Origin: an uncultured Prevotellaceae bacterium
Lineage (GTDB): Bacteria > Bacteroidota > Bacteroidia > Bacteroidales > Bacteroidaceae
Assembly: GCA_947305005.1 (NCBI GenBank)
Contig: CAMZCM010000011.1
Location: forward strand, 1-64,000
Reading direction: 5' to 3'
DNA: 64,000 nt
Part shown: positions 30,515 through 38,784 of the stretch, piece after piece
Position numbering within the stretch: position 1 is the stretch's first letter
How the letters are laid out: every line of letters starts with the position of its first letter
Translations under genes and position numbers: made by a program
The notes under the pieces: generated by a model
What the model saw: only the letters and a program-made list of their open reading frames with translations
Told to the model about the DNA's origin: nothing
Databases searched by the model: none

Positions 30515-32425
30515 ATGTCTATGAAACCGAAAGTATTATTATATTTCCTTTCCTTGTTGATGCTAGTGGGTTGTACGGACAACTACCCTTCCGGTTACGA
30601 CTCAGAGGATCTTGTCCCGATGGCTAAGGGTCATTATCTGAATGTAAGTGCTACGTCATCAAACATTATTATTTATGAAGGGCAACCGATTATTTCATTT
30701 GAAGGCCAAGCGTCCTCTCAGCAGATTCAGGTACTAGCAGAATCCACCCCATGGGCATTTCAAGGCATGGATTCCTGGGTGAAGGTCGTTCCTTCAACAG
30801 GGAATCAAGACGCTCAGGTAACTATTTCTGCCAATCGGAATCCGTCAGGGGATGAAGCCCGTACAAGTATATTCAATCTCAATTCGACAGATGAGGCTTA
30901 TCATAAATCGTTTCTTGTTAGTGTCACACAAGATGCATCCAAACCTTTTGTCAAGTTGTCATCATCGAATTGTCAATTTTCTTATAGTGCTTCTTCCCAA
31001 ACGATACAGGTAGAAGCTAATGTAGATTGGACGCTTTCCTGTTCTGCTACTTGGTTGACAGCAAAGGTTGCTCCAGATAAGAAGTCTGTCACTTTTTCTG
31101 TAACAGAAAACCAGGCTCTTTCTACACGCAACACGTCTGTTACTTTTTGGGACTCAAATAATCAATTAAACAAATTAGAGATCTCTCAGGTAGCACCTGG
31201 CACGCCGCCCACCCCTTCCATGTCAACACTGTCATTTGATGAAAAGGGAGGTACTTATGAAGTAAGTATTCAATCGGATGTGTCTTGGACGGCATCAACC
31301 AAAGATGCTTGGTTGGATATCACGCCTAAAAGTGGTAAATCAGGCAAAACAAAGGTGAAAATCAGCGCTACGCCGAATACAAATATTGATGAACGAATAG
31401 GAGAAATAGGCATTAATTTAAGTGATGTTAAAACGGCGGCCATTACCGTTAAGCAAAAAGGGCTATATTTAACATTAGAACCAACGGATGTGGTGTTTTC
31501 ATCGCTATCAGAGAGTAAGACCATTAACGTTAGTAGCAATGTAGAATGGAGTGTCCTTGAGAAACCAGATTGGATCACTTTATCTGCTACGAAAGGAACA
31601 GGTAATGGTAGCTTGACCTTACGTTCAGAGGAATGGAAGTCCGGAATGTCACGAAAAGGAATATTGAAGATAGGAAAAGCAGGAACTTTACTGACAGCAA
31701 CAGCAAATCTGACACAAAAAGGAAAGTACATCACTCTTTCTCCCACGATTGTGGCAGAAATACCTTCCAAGGGAGGCTCCCATACCATACACATTGCCTC
31801 TGACGATAGCTGGACAGCAACAAAAACAGCCTCATGGATGACGATTTCCAAAGAAAGTGGAACGGGAAATGTCGATGTGAAGTTGACGGCTCCTGATTAT
31901 CCTTCGTTGACGCCACGTGATAACACGACCACCTTTACAGGGGTCTATGCTGAGCCTGTGAGTGTCGTCACTCGTCAGTTGGGTCGTTATTTGACCGTGA
32001 GTGCCACTTCTATTCACCTTTTTGCAAAGGGTGGAACGTCGGATGTCGTGACGATTAACACAGATGCGACCTATACGATTACCTGCTCTGATTCGTGGTT
32101 CACGGTACAACAAAACGGAAACACTTTCACCGTTACAACTCCCGTGAATGAAACGGGAGAAAGACGGAACGGAAAGGTGATCATCAACATGACGGGCCTG
32201 AAAAATGGAGAAGAATACATCCTTGAGATTCCTGTCATACAACGCAAACCTGGTGTGATTGACGTTGAGCCATTCGGGGATGATCAACAATGGGAACTGG
32301 ATGCTAATGGAAGTTTCTCTGTTTACGTAACAGGCTTTTCTTCCGACCAGAATTGGAATGGTATCAAGGATGAAAATGTGTCCGTCACTCTTAAAACGTT
32401 TTCCGATGATCAGTCATGGGATTGA
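30515..32425 (+). CDS. Surface lipoprotein with serial BACON domains
   Basis: A protein of 636 residues. The lipobox is LMLVGC (Cys20). From residue ~40 to ~590 it is a string of about six Ig-like BACON domains, each ~85 residues and marked by W[TS]xS...WL or WITLS followed by G.G...V..S; examples are VDWTLSCSATWLTAK, VSWTASTKDAWLDITPKSG, VEWSVLEKPDWITLSATKG and SWTATKTASWMTISKESG. BACON domains are common in Bacteroidota surface proteins and are thought to bind glycans or mucin or to act as spacers. No catalytic domain is seen. It probably extends outward from the outer membrane next to the barrel proteins. The C-terminal ~50 residues are Asp-rich and unassigned. Confidence 0.9.
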   Translation: MSMKPKVLLYFLSLLMLVGCTDNYPSGYDSEDLVPMAKGHYLNVSATSSNIIIYEGQPIISFEGQASSQQIQVLAESTPWAFQGMDSWVKVVPSTGNQDAQVTISANRNPSGDEARTSIFNLNSTDEAYHKSFLVSVTQDASKPFVKLSSSNCQFSYSASSQTIQVEANVDWTLSCSATWLTAKVAPDKKSVTFSVTENQALSTRNTSVTFWDSNNQLNKLEISQVAPGTPPTPSMSTLSFDEKGGTYEVSIQSDVSWTASTKDAWLDITPKSGKSGKTKVKISATPNTNIDERIGEIGINLSDVKTAAITVKQKGLYLTLEPTDVVFSSLSESKTINVSSNVEWSVLEKPDWITLSATKGTGNGSLTLRSEEWKSGMSRKGILKIGKAGTLLTATANLTQKGKYITLSPTIVAEIPSKGGSHTIHIASDDSWTATKTASWMTISKESGTGNVDVKLTAPDYPSLTPRDNTTTFTGVYAEPVSVVTRQLGRYLTVSATSIHLFAKGGTSDVVTINTDATYTITCSDSWFTVQQNGNTFTVTTPVNETGERRNGKVIINMTGLKNGEEYILEIPVIQRKPGVIDVEPFGDDQQWELDANGSFSVYVTGFSSDQNWNGIKDENVSVTLKTFSDDQSWD

Positions 32426-32457
32426 TGATAAGAATAAGATTGTAAAACTCTAAAATA

Positions 32458-33873
32458 ATGCATAAAATGAAAACAACAATTATTAATTGGCAACGATCAA
32501 TCGCCTTACTTTTAGGTTTCGGTGTTTGGACAGCATGTACCAATGAGCCCATTGATGTAACGACTACGAAATCAGAAGAGACTCAGTCCCTGGCTATGAG
32601 TTTTAAGGGATCTGTGATTCCTTTCGATGCGCAGGCTGCGACGCGTGCAGGAGAGGACGAATGGACATGGGACGACGGAGCAACGATTTATATTCAGTAT
32701 TATGTGGGGAGCTCCATTGTCCGCGGTCATGCAGTCTATATCAAAGCCACAGATTCATGGGAAGCGTCTTATAGTGGCTCTTTAGCTGCGTCAGACAAAT
32801 GTGAAGTCTATTTCTTTGAGGGTGCCTCTACAAGTGATAAAAGAAGTGTGACGCTGTCAGATTCAAAAGCTATTTATGCAGATAAATTCGCCACTTATAC
32901 GGTTGCTAATGGTCAAATCACATTGGAGGCTGCACTTGCACCCATCACCAGCCGCATTTATTTTAACGGAACAAAAAATGTTAATATGTCTGTAAGAGGC
33001 ATCACGCATTATACTAGCTACAATGCTGAGACCAATACCTTAGTCACATCTACGTCTGATATCAGCAGAACGGTAGGAACAGACGGTGCCACATCCTATA
33101 TTTATGGAATATTCACTGACCAGACAAAACGGCAACTGACAGTGACAAACAGTATTGATGTTGTCGCTTTTTCTAAGAGCTTTGCCTCTTCTGTATTCAA
33201 AGTGGGAGAGAGCGGATACATGACATTACCTACCGAGGACACGAACAAAGGATGGTCTTTTGATGATAGCATGGATCCTTTAGGGCTTTGTCCCGATGGA
33301 AAGCATCCTCACCAAATAGATATGGGTACGGGAGTGAAGTTCGCCTGCTGCAATGTAGGGGCATCCTCCCCCATTGGTTATGGTGATTACTATGCTTGGG
33401 GAGAGACCTCAACGAAGAGCAATTATGCTTGGAGCACTTATAAGTGGTGTAATGGCTCATCTTCAACAATGACCAAGTACTGTGACGACAGTTCTTATGG
33501 CACGTTTGACAGTAAGACTCAACTGGAAATCTCTGATGATGCAGCTCGTGCCAACTGGGGAGGAACATGGCGTATGCCGAAGCAAGAAGAGTGGAGCAAG
33601 TTGAAATCTAATTGTTCCTGGAATTGGACGGCCATCAGGAGTATCAAAGGTTACAAAGTTAGAGCTTCTAACGGAAACAGTATCTTTCTCCCTGCTTCTG
33701 GGAATCACAATGTAGAGAGCGCCTATTCTACGGGTTCCGGCGGTTACTATTGGTCTTCGTCGCTTAGCTGGGGACCTTACGCGATATACCTCTTCTTCTC
33801 TTCTTATAGTATAGAACCGACATACAGAAGCGAACGCTACTACGGCTACAGTGTTCGTCCTGTCACAGAATAA
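32458..33873 (+). CDS. Fimbrillin-like surface protein with FISUMP-type C-terminal domain
   Basis: A protein of 471 residues. The N-terminus has an export signal with Cys27 (LLGFGVWTACTNEP), probably a lipoprotein though the lipobox is not ideal; the ATG at 32467 is an alternative start. Residues ~45-265 look like the N-terminal half of fimbrillin/Mfa-like pilins (LAMSFKGSVIPFDAQAATRA and the beta-rich segment after it). Residues ~280-471 form the Fibrobacter-type paralogous (FISUMP) domain, a C-type-lectin-like fold, with KFACCNVGASSPIGYGDYYA, WRMPKQEEWSKL, GYYWSSS and the ending YYGYSVRPV. Such proteins are likely displayed surface tips. No reverse transcriptase gene is near. Confidence 0.85.
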   Translation: MHKMKTTIINWQRSIALLLGFGVWTACTNEPIDVTTTKSEETQSLAMSFKGSVIPFDAQAATRAGEDEWTWDDGATIYIQYYVGSSIVRGHAVYIKATDSWEASYSGSLAASDKCEVYFFEGASTSDKRSVTLSDSKAIYADKFATYTVANGQITLEAALAPITSRIYFNGTKNVNMSVRGITHYTSYNAETNTLVTSTSDISRTVGTDGATSYIYGIFTDQTKRQLTVTNSIDVVAFSKSFASSVFKVGESGYMTLPTEDTNKGWSFDDSMDPLGLCPDGKHPHQIDMGTGVKFACCNVGASSPIGYGDYYAWGETSTKSNYAWSTYKWCNGSSSTMTKYCDDSSYGTFDSKTQLEISDDAARANWGGTWRMPKQEEWSKLKSNCSWNWTAIRSIKGYKVRASNGNSIFLPASGNHNVESAYSTGSGGYYWSSSLSWGPYAIYLFFSSYSIEPTYRSERYYGYSVRPVTE

Positions 33874-33936
33874 TCAAATGATAGAATTGATTGGATTCAT
33901 TTTAACAATACAATATAAATCACCCAATCCTACGAC

Positions 33937-34797
33937 ATGATGAGCAATAGAGAAAAGGTCATCATAGCTCTATTCTTTCTGCTGTTGGGTTCGTTTCCCG
34001 CCAGTTCGAGGACTCGCCGTGCCTTGGTCTTTGGCCTCGGCCAACAGCAAGACACACGGTGGGGAAAGATACATGGGGATAGGGATGTCTATTACGTCAA
34101 GCAGATGCTGTATCAGCAGGGCTACACGGACATCACAACGCTCAAAAATGAGGAAGCGACAAAAGCCGGAATGGTGGTGGCCTTCTTCAATTTGGCTTTG
34201 CGCTCTCAGAAAGGGGATATCGTGTATATTCACTATTCTGGGCATGGGCAACTGATGACAGACCTGGACGGTGACGAGGCGCTGAAGTGGGATAACAGTC
34301 ATGCTGCATGGGATGAGGCTTGGATTCCTTACGATGCTTATATGACCTACAGTCCAGAAGACAGGGGCGAGAAGCATTTCTGCGATGACGAAGTGGCGCT
34401 CTACCTGCAAGCTATCCGTAAGAAAATCGGCAAACGCGGACAGCTGACGGTGGTGGTAGATGCTTGTCACAGCGGCGATGCTACTGCTGCCGGAGCGGAG
34501 GAGCAAGAGTGCATTCGAGGCATAGACACCAAGTTCGTCATTCCGCGAGATACAGAAACGCCACAGGTGGAGTCGTTGACGAAGGAGCGTTGGCGCACCA
34601 TTAGTGCCTGCAAACCGCATCAGCTTTGTAGTGAGATCAAACAACCGCAGGTAGGCAAGCTCACTTATGCCCTCTATACCTTGGGATTTTCGGCCCTTGA
34701 AATGAACAATGAGGAACTGCAGGCGGCTTTGACGGATTTCATGGAAAAGCATAAGGGACGGATTACACAAAATCCTGTTGTCAATGGTTACAAATAG
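33937..34797 (+). CDS. Exported caspase-family (C14, metacaspase-like) protease
   Basis: A protein of 286 residues. The N-terminal stretch (REKVIIALFFLLLGSFPASS) looks like a signal peptide, so the protease probably acts in the periplasm. The caspase fold is clear: first strand RALVFGLGQQ, catalytic His103 in YIHYSGHGQ, catalytic Cys177 in VVVDACHSGDA, and the late strand TISACKPHQLCSEIK that corresponds to the substrate-pocket loop. C14 proteases cut after Arg/Lys or Asp; the acidic stretch between (DLDGDEALKWD) resembles metacaspases. It is followed 40 bases later by a sigma-like gene. What it cuts is unknown; a signalling cleavage within this envelope system is inferred. Confidence 0.9.
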   Translation: MMSNREKVIIALFFLLLGSFPASSRTRRALVFGLGQQQDTRWGKIHGDRDVYYVKQMLYQQGYTDITTLKNEEATKAGMVVAFFNLALRSQKGDIVYIHYSGHGQLMTDLDGDEALKWDNSHAAWDEAWIPYDAYMTYSPEDRGEKHFCDDEVALYLQAIRKKIGKRGQLTVVVDACHSGDATAAGAEEQECIRGIDTKFVIPRDTETPQVESLTKERWRTISACKPHQLCSEIKQPQVGKLTYALYTLGFSALEMNNEELQAALTDFMEKHKGRITQNPVVNGYK

Positions 34798-34837
34798 AAA
34801 AATACTTCTTTAACAATCAAAGCAAGCGTTCTTTCTC

Positions 34838-35503
34838 ATGATAGGAGCAACAGGATTCTTCGCCAAGAAGCAGCGACAATACACAGACGTGGAGGTCGTA
34901 ACGGCACTCGGACATCGTGACCACACGATGGAGGAATGGTTCTACCATGCAGCCAAACGGTACTACGATGAGAATTTCAATCAGGTGTTCTTTGACAAGG
35001 ATCGTAAACAGGAGATATTCCAAACGGCATTCCTGAAATTATGGACAGAGATAGAGAACCGACGAATACGTGTTATGGATCATGTGATATGTCGCCAACA
35101 GTCAAATGGTCAGTACCGCCCTATGACTTGCGCTCTGACTACCTTTCTGATGGCTTTTGCCCGTACGGAGTTTCGTGAACTGGTGCGCAACACGAAGGAA
35201 GAGAGCTATGGTGAACTGTTTGAGGATGCGACATTTGCAGATTCGATGGTGACCTCTTTTGACAAGGAAGAGGATATCAATGAACAAAAGACTCGTATTG
35301 TGGATGAGTGCATCCAAGGGATGTCGCCCACTTGCGTGGAAATCCTGACCTTGTTTTACTATCAGGGGAAAAAACTGGACGAGATATTGGAACTCCGGAA
35401 AGACAAGAACGCAAGCAAAAACGGACTGAAGACTGCCAAGAACAAGTGCATGAATACGTTGCGCGAACGGATTACTGTTCAGTTCGAAAGGTTTCATCTT
35501 TAA
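34838..35503 (+). CDS. Sigma-70-family (ECF-like) factor
   Basis: A protein of 221 residues. Region 2 (about residues 30-80) has the helix KQEIFQTAFLKLWTEIENRR, the usual core-binding signature, although with a longer stretch before the next helix (CALTTFLMAFARTEFRELVR). Region 4 (about residues 150-215) has CIQGMSPTCVEILTLFYYQG and LDEILELRKDKNASKNGLKT, a recognisable HTH-type end. It is divergent from ordinary ECF factors. It lies between a caspase gene and a single-pass membrane protein gene; the membrane protein could be its anti-sigma factor by position. Which promoters it reads is unknown. Confidence 0.8.
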   Translation: MIGATGFFAKKQRQYTDVEVVTALGHRDHTMEEWFYHAAKRYYDENFNQVFFDKDRKQEIFQTAFLKLWTEIENRRIRVMDHVICRQQSNGQYRPMTCALTTFLMAFARTEFRELVRNTKEESYGELFEDATFADSMVTSFDKEEDINEQKTRIVDECIQGMSPTCVEILTLFYYQGKKLDEILELRKDKNASKNGLKTAKNKCMNTLRERITVQFERFHL

Positions 35504-35515
35504 CGAAAAGGAGTT

Positions 35516-36109
35516 ATGTCAGAAGAAGTATTTGTAAGAACAGAAGGCGATGCACTGACGATGCGCATCATAGAGCGCCTCGGAGAACGACAACGTAAGC
35601 TTGACGCCATGGCTGCATGGGAACGTCCAGCACGCTCGATAGCATTACGTCCCCTATTAGCCGCTTTGGCGGTTGCTGCCTGTTTAGCCATTACTTTCGT
35701 TGTCGTGGCACCTTGGAAAAAGACCGTCTCGCCATGGGATGAATTAGGCTTGGAGAAACCTTCAGTAGAATATCTCCGAACGGCAGCTCCTGATTTGGCA
35801 GAGATACAACAACTGATTGCAGCGCAAAACTATGATGTGGCGATTCTCAAGACAGAACAGGCGCTCCAGTTGTCAGATCGCGAGCTGAGCATTCTCACGG
35901 ATGCTTTGGTGGGTAATGATGATGAGATGCTTCTCTATGAGGAAGAGTTGGAGCAACTCAACAATAGCCAGTTGCGATGGACCTATATTTATTTATTGGT
36001 ACAAAGCGAAGAATATGCCCTGGCACGCATGGAATTGAAGAAGTACTTGAAATGGCGTGACTGTCCTCATCGTAATGAAGCCAAAGCATTGCTGAAGAAA
36101 TTAAAATAA
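35516..36109 (+). CDS. Single-pass membrane protein, possible anti-sigma partner
   Basis: A protein of 197 residues. An N-terminal cytoplasmic part of ~45 residues (RIIERLGERQRKLDAMAAWE) precedes one membrane helix (PLLAALAVAACLAITFVVVA, about 48-67). The outer part is all-helical and looks like two or three TPR-type repeats (IQQLIAAQNYDVAILKTEQA; WTYIYLLVQSEEYALARMEL). The N-in, one-helix, helical-outer layout and its place 12 bases after a sigma gene are what one would expect of an anti-sigma protein, but I see no zinc or ZAS motif. The role is inferred from position. Confidence 0.65.
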   Translation: MSEEVFVRTEGDALTMRIIERLGERQRKLDAMAAWERPARSIALRPLLAALAVAACLAITFVVVAPWKKTVSPWDELGLEKPSVEYLRTAAPDLAEIQQLIAAQNYDVAILKTEQALQLSDRELSILTDALVGNDDEMLLYEEELEQLNNSQLRWTYIYLLVQSEEYALARMELKKYLKWRDCPHRNEAKALLKKLK

Positions 36110-36217
36110 GCATTATGCAAAAAAATACCAGATTGGTGGTTACTTTTTGGAAAAAGATGCTTTAATAGGCAAATCAACGAATAAAAATATTATCAAAACC
36201 TCAAAAACATTACACCT

Positions 36218-36907
36218 ATGAAAAAGTTATTTTTTATCGCAGCGGCCATCTTCACGATGAGCATGAACGTTAACGCACAGAGTGCCTTAGAATTGGCTAG
36301 ACAACAAAAAGAGCTTAATGACATAAACAGAAAACTCTTGGATATGAAGCCTACCAGAGAGGCCAAGAGGCAAGCTAAGGTGTTAAAAAAAGCAAAGTGG
36401 ATGGTACCTGCTGGTGAGTCGTCTATAGAAATGCAGATTACTAAAAGCCTACTTTATGGTGAGGAACTTATGACCGATGAAGATGGGGGCGTCACCAAAC
36501 GCTACATTATGCAGACCGCTATCCAAACGGCTGGCTCTTATAATGTAGCTTATGCTTCAGCCCGTTCGGCTGCCATGACAGAACTGGCCTCTATGATGAA
36601 AACCGAATTGGTCGGTGCCTGGAAGAGTAAAGCGGATAATGCACAAGGTTCTTCAGTCTCCACCATTACAGTGGATAAGTTCAATCAGCGAATCAGCGGT
36701 ATTGTGGATCAATCCATCACCAACGCTATACCTGTTTTATCAATTTATCGTATTCTCAAGAATGGTAACTTTGAAGTACAGGTTCGTGTGGCTTTTGATA
36801 AGAAAGAACTGTCAGCTCGCCTGAAGAGAAACATGGAGAAAGATTTGGAGGAGGAAGGAGATGGGCTGAACGAGTTTGTTGATGAATTTATCAAATCAAA
36901 GTTCTAA
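36218..36907 (+). CDS. Secreted LPP20-family-like protein
   Basis: A protein of 229 residues with a signal peptide (MKKLFFIAAAIFTMSMNVNA). A charged helix (QQKELNDINRKLLDMKPTRE) precedes a domain with the family-typical AYASARSAAMTELASMMKTE, a helix that also occurs in the protein at 26607, and the closing strand RILKNGNFEVQVRVAFDK. LPP20-type domains are found in surface and flagellar-associated lipoproteins; here there is no lipobox. The stop overlaps the next start (TAATG), so it is coupled to the transglutaminase-like gene. The 108-base gap before it (36110-36217) holds no recognisable promoter. Confidence 0.7.
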   Translation: MKKLFFIAAAIFTMSMNVNAQSALELARQQKELNDINRKLLDMKPTREAKRQAKVLKKAKWMVPAGESSIEMQITKSLLYGEELMTDEDGGVTKRYIMQTAIQTAGSYNVAYASARSAAMTELASMMKTELVGAWKSKADNAQGSSVSTITVDKFNQRISGIVDQSITNAIPVLSIYRILKNGNFEVQVRVAFDKKELSARLKRNMEKDLEEEGDGLNEFVDEFIKSKF

Positions 36908-38382
36908 TGAAACGTTTAATCATCTTATTGGGCATGGCTTTCTGCATGGTTCAGGGCCATGCCCAAAATGTGCGTAACAAACGGTTGCACGAAGCTTTTG
37001 ATGAGTTTCGCAAAGAGGTGCACGAGGAATTCGAGTCGTTTCGTGTTCAATGTATGAAGGAATACATTGAATTCGCCCGCAATCCTTGGAAGGAATTTGA
37101 AGAGGTGAAGCCTGTTCCCTTTCCGAAAGAGAAAACGCTACCACCTGTTATTTTTCCAAAAGAGGATAAAGATAAGCCTTTCAAGGATACGCCTATTGTC
37201 ATTGATGAAGTGATCGATCCTGTTGTCATTGCACCACGACCGCAGCCAGTGCAACCAATAGAAGAGGTGCCTGTGGAAGTCGTAAAATATGTGGATTTCA
37301 CGTTCTTTGGAACACCTGCAAAGGTACGTTTTGATAAGGAAAACTGTGTAACTCTAAAAGGCACAGACGAGAATAGTGTGGCAGATGCTTTACAGGCAAT
37401 GTCTGGTAAGGCACATGACAATATGATCTTGGATTGCCTTGCCTTGAGAGATAGCTTGCAGCTTAGCGACTGGGCCTATTTGCAAATGCTGAAAACTCTA
37501 TCATATACGCTCGCAGGAGAAAAAACGAATGACGCCGTACTTCTGTTGATGTATCTGTATTTACAATCTGGTTACAAAGCACGTATGGCTGTACATAACA
37601 GCCAACTATATATGTTATATGCCAGTCCCTATCAGATATATGATCAGACATGCTATACAGTAGATGGTATATTATACTATGGAGTAGAGCCTCTTCCTAG
37701 TTCTTTGCATATTTGTCAGGCAACATATCCAAAAGAAAAGGATTTGTCTTTAGCGGTAACAACAGAGCAGCATTTCACGATGGACTATTCTCCCATTAGA
37801 CATTTGCAATCGGCCAATCGTCCTGAGGTGAATAGTGAGGTGCGAGTAAACAAGAATCTGATAGATTTCTATAATACTTATCCTGCCTCAGAGATAGGTG
37901 GAAACTTTATGACAAAGTGGGCCATGTATGCTAATACGCCCTTGTTGGAAGAGGTGAAGGAACAGCTCTATCCAGATTTACGCAAGCATATTGAAGGGAA
38001 GTCGGATTTGGAGAGCGTGAGTGTGATATTAGATTTCGTTCAGACAGCCTTTCCCTATGGTTACGACGATAAGGAATGGGGTTTTGATCGAGCTTTCTTT
38101 GCAGAGGAGACACTTTATTACAAGAAGTCCGACTGCGAAGACCATGCCATCCTGTTCTCACGGTTGGTTCGCGATTTGATTGGCATAAAAGTGGTGTTGG
38201 TATATTATCCGGGTCATTTGGCCACAGCAGTGCAGTTCAAGGAAGATGTCCCTGGTGATTATCTTATATTGGACGGACAGAGATTTGTAATCTGCGACCC
38301 CACATATATTGGAGCGGCTGTTGGAAGGACGATGTCGGATATGGATAATAAGTCTGCTAAAGTTATTTTATTGAATGAATGA
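36907..38382 (+). CDS. Secreted transglutaminase-like cysteine protein
   Basis: A protein of 491 residues with a signal peptide (MKRLIILLGMAFCMVQGHAQ). A charged, helical and proline-rich region (residues ~20-125) leads to a domain with low similarity to anything I know (residues ~130-330). The C-terminal ~150 residues are a transglutaminase/papain-like core: Cys410 in YKKSDCEDHAILFSRLVRDL, His437 in YYPGHLATAV, Asp464 in VICDPTYIGA, in the order and spacing of the family. Such enzymes cut peptides or cross-link proteins. It is the last gene of the run; coupled to the LPP20-like gene. A partner in processing the surface proteins of the operon is inferred. Confidence 0.85.
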   Translation: MKRLIILLGMAFCMVQGHAQNVRNKRLHEAFDEFRKEVHEEFESFRVQCMKEYIEFARNPWKEFEEVKPVPFPKEKTLPPVIFPKEDKDKPFKDTPIVIDEVIDPVVIAPRPQPVQPIEEVPVEVVKYVDFTFFGTPAKVRFDKENCVTLKGTDENSVADALQAMSGKAHDNMILDCLALRDSLQLSDWAYLQMLKTLSYTLAGEKTNDAVLLLMYLYLQSGYKARMAVHNSQLYMLYASPYQIYDQTCYTVDGILYYGVEPLPSSLHICQATYPKEKDLSLAVTTEQHFTMDYSPIRHLQSANRPEVNSEVRVNKNLIDFYNTYPASEIGGNFMTKWAMYANTPLLEEVKEQLYPDLRKHIEGKSDLESVSVILDFVQTAFPYGYDDKEWGFDRAFFAEETLYYKKSDCEDHAILFSRLVRDLIGIKVVLVYYPGHLATAVQFKEDVPGDYLILDGQRFVICDPTYIGAAVGRTMSDMDNKSAKVILLNE

Positions 38383-38423
38383 TGAAGAGATTCTTATACC
38401 TAACTCACGTCATCTTAGATGTG

Positions 38424-38709
38424 TTATAGTTCATCCCAACGCATGGAATACGAACCTAGTAGTTTGAGGGGAATTTGCAGTTCTGTGGCTATCTTTCGCC
38501 AGTCTTTGATGACGGCGCGAACCTCCTCAATAATCTCTGCTGCTTCTTGTCTTGCAAGCATATAGTGCTCGCTAGCTAATCTTTTTCATTTCCTCAGTAA
38601 TTCTGCATCCTGAAGTTGTCTGCCGAGGGCGTCGTCAGTAGCCAACAGTGTGATGTCGTTTTCCAGATTAAGGGCAGAGAGTATGCGAGCATAATGCCAA
38701 ATGAAAGAA
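38424..38709 (-). pseudogene. Decayed gene remnant, HipA-like C-terminus
   Basis: On the minus strand one frame gives a protein-like stretch from about 38709 to a TAA at 38424, broken by one in-frame TGA at 38586. The part after the stop (HYMLARQEAAEIIEEV, then IKDWRKIATELQIPLKLL) resembles the C-terminal helices of HipA toxin kinases; the part before it (ALNLENDITLLATDDALG) I cannot assign. No start codon or N-terminal domain is left. The remnant fills the 402-base gap 38383-38784 together with the terminator at 38703-38740. Confidence 0.4.
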
Positions 38710-38740
38710 AAGACGGGGACATCATTTGATGCCTCCGTCT
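38703..38740 (-). terminator. Intrinsic terminator after argF'
   Basis: Arms 38711-38724 and 38727-38740 pair at 12 of 14 positions, and the minus strand continues with TTTTCTTTC. It ends the long arginine/proline operon. Confidence 0.75.
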
Positions 38741-38784
38741 TTGTCACTGGGGATTTGGACAATTTTCTCAGATGCTTCTATGCT

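Noticed and set aside
33600-33873. Variable region of a diversity-generating retroelement
   Set aside because: The lectin-like fold fits, but no reverse transcriptase, accessory gene or template repeat is present in the window.
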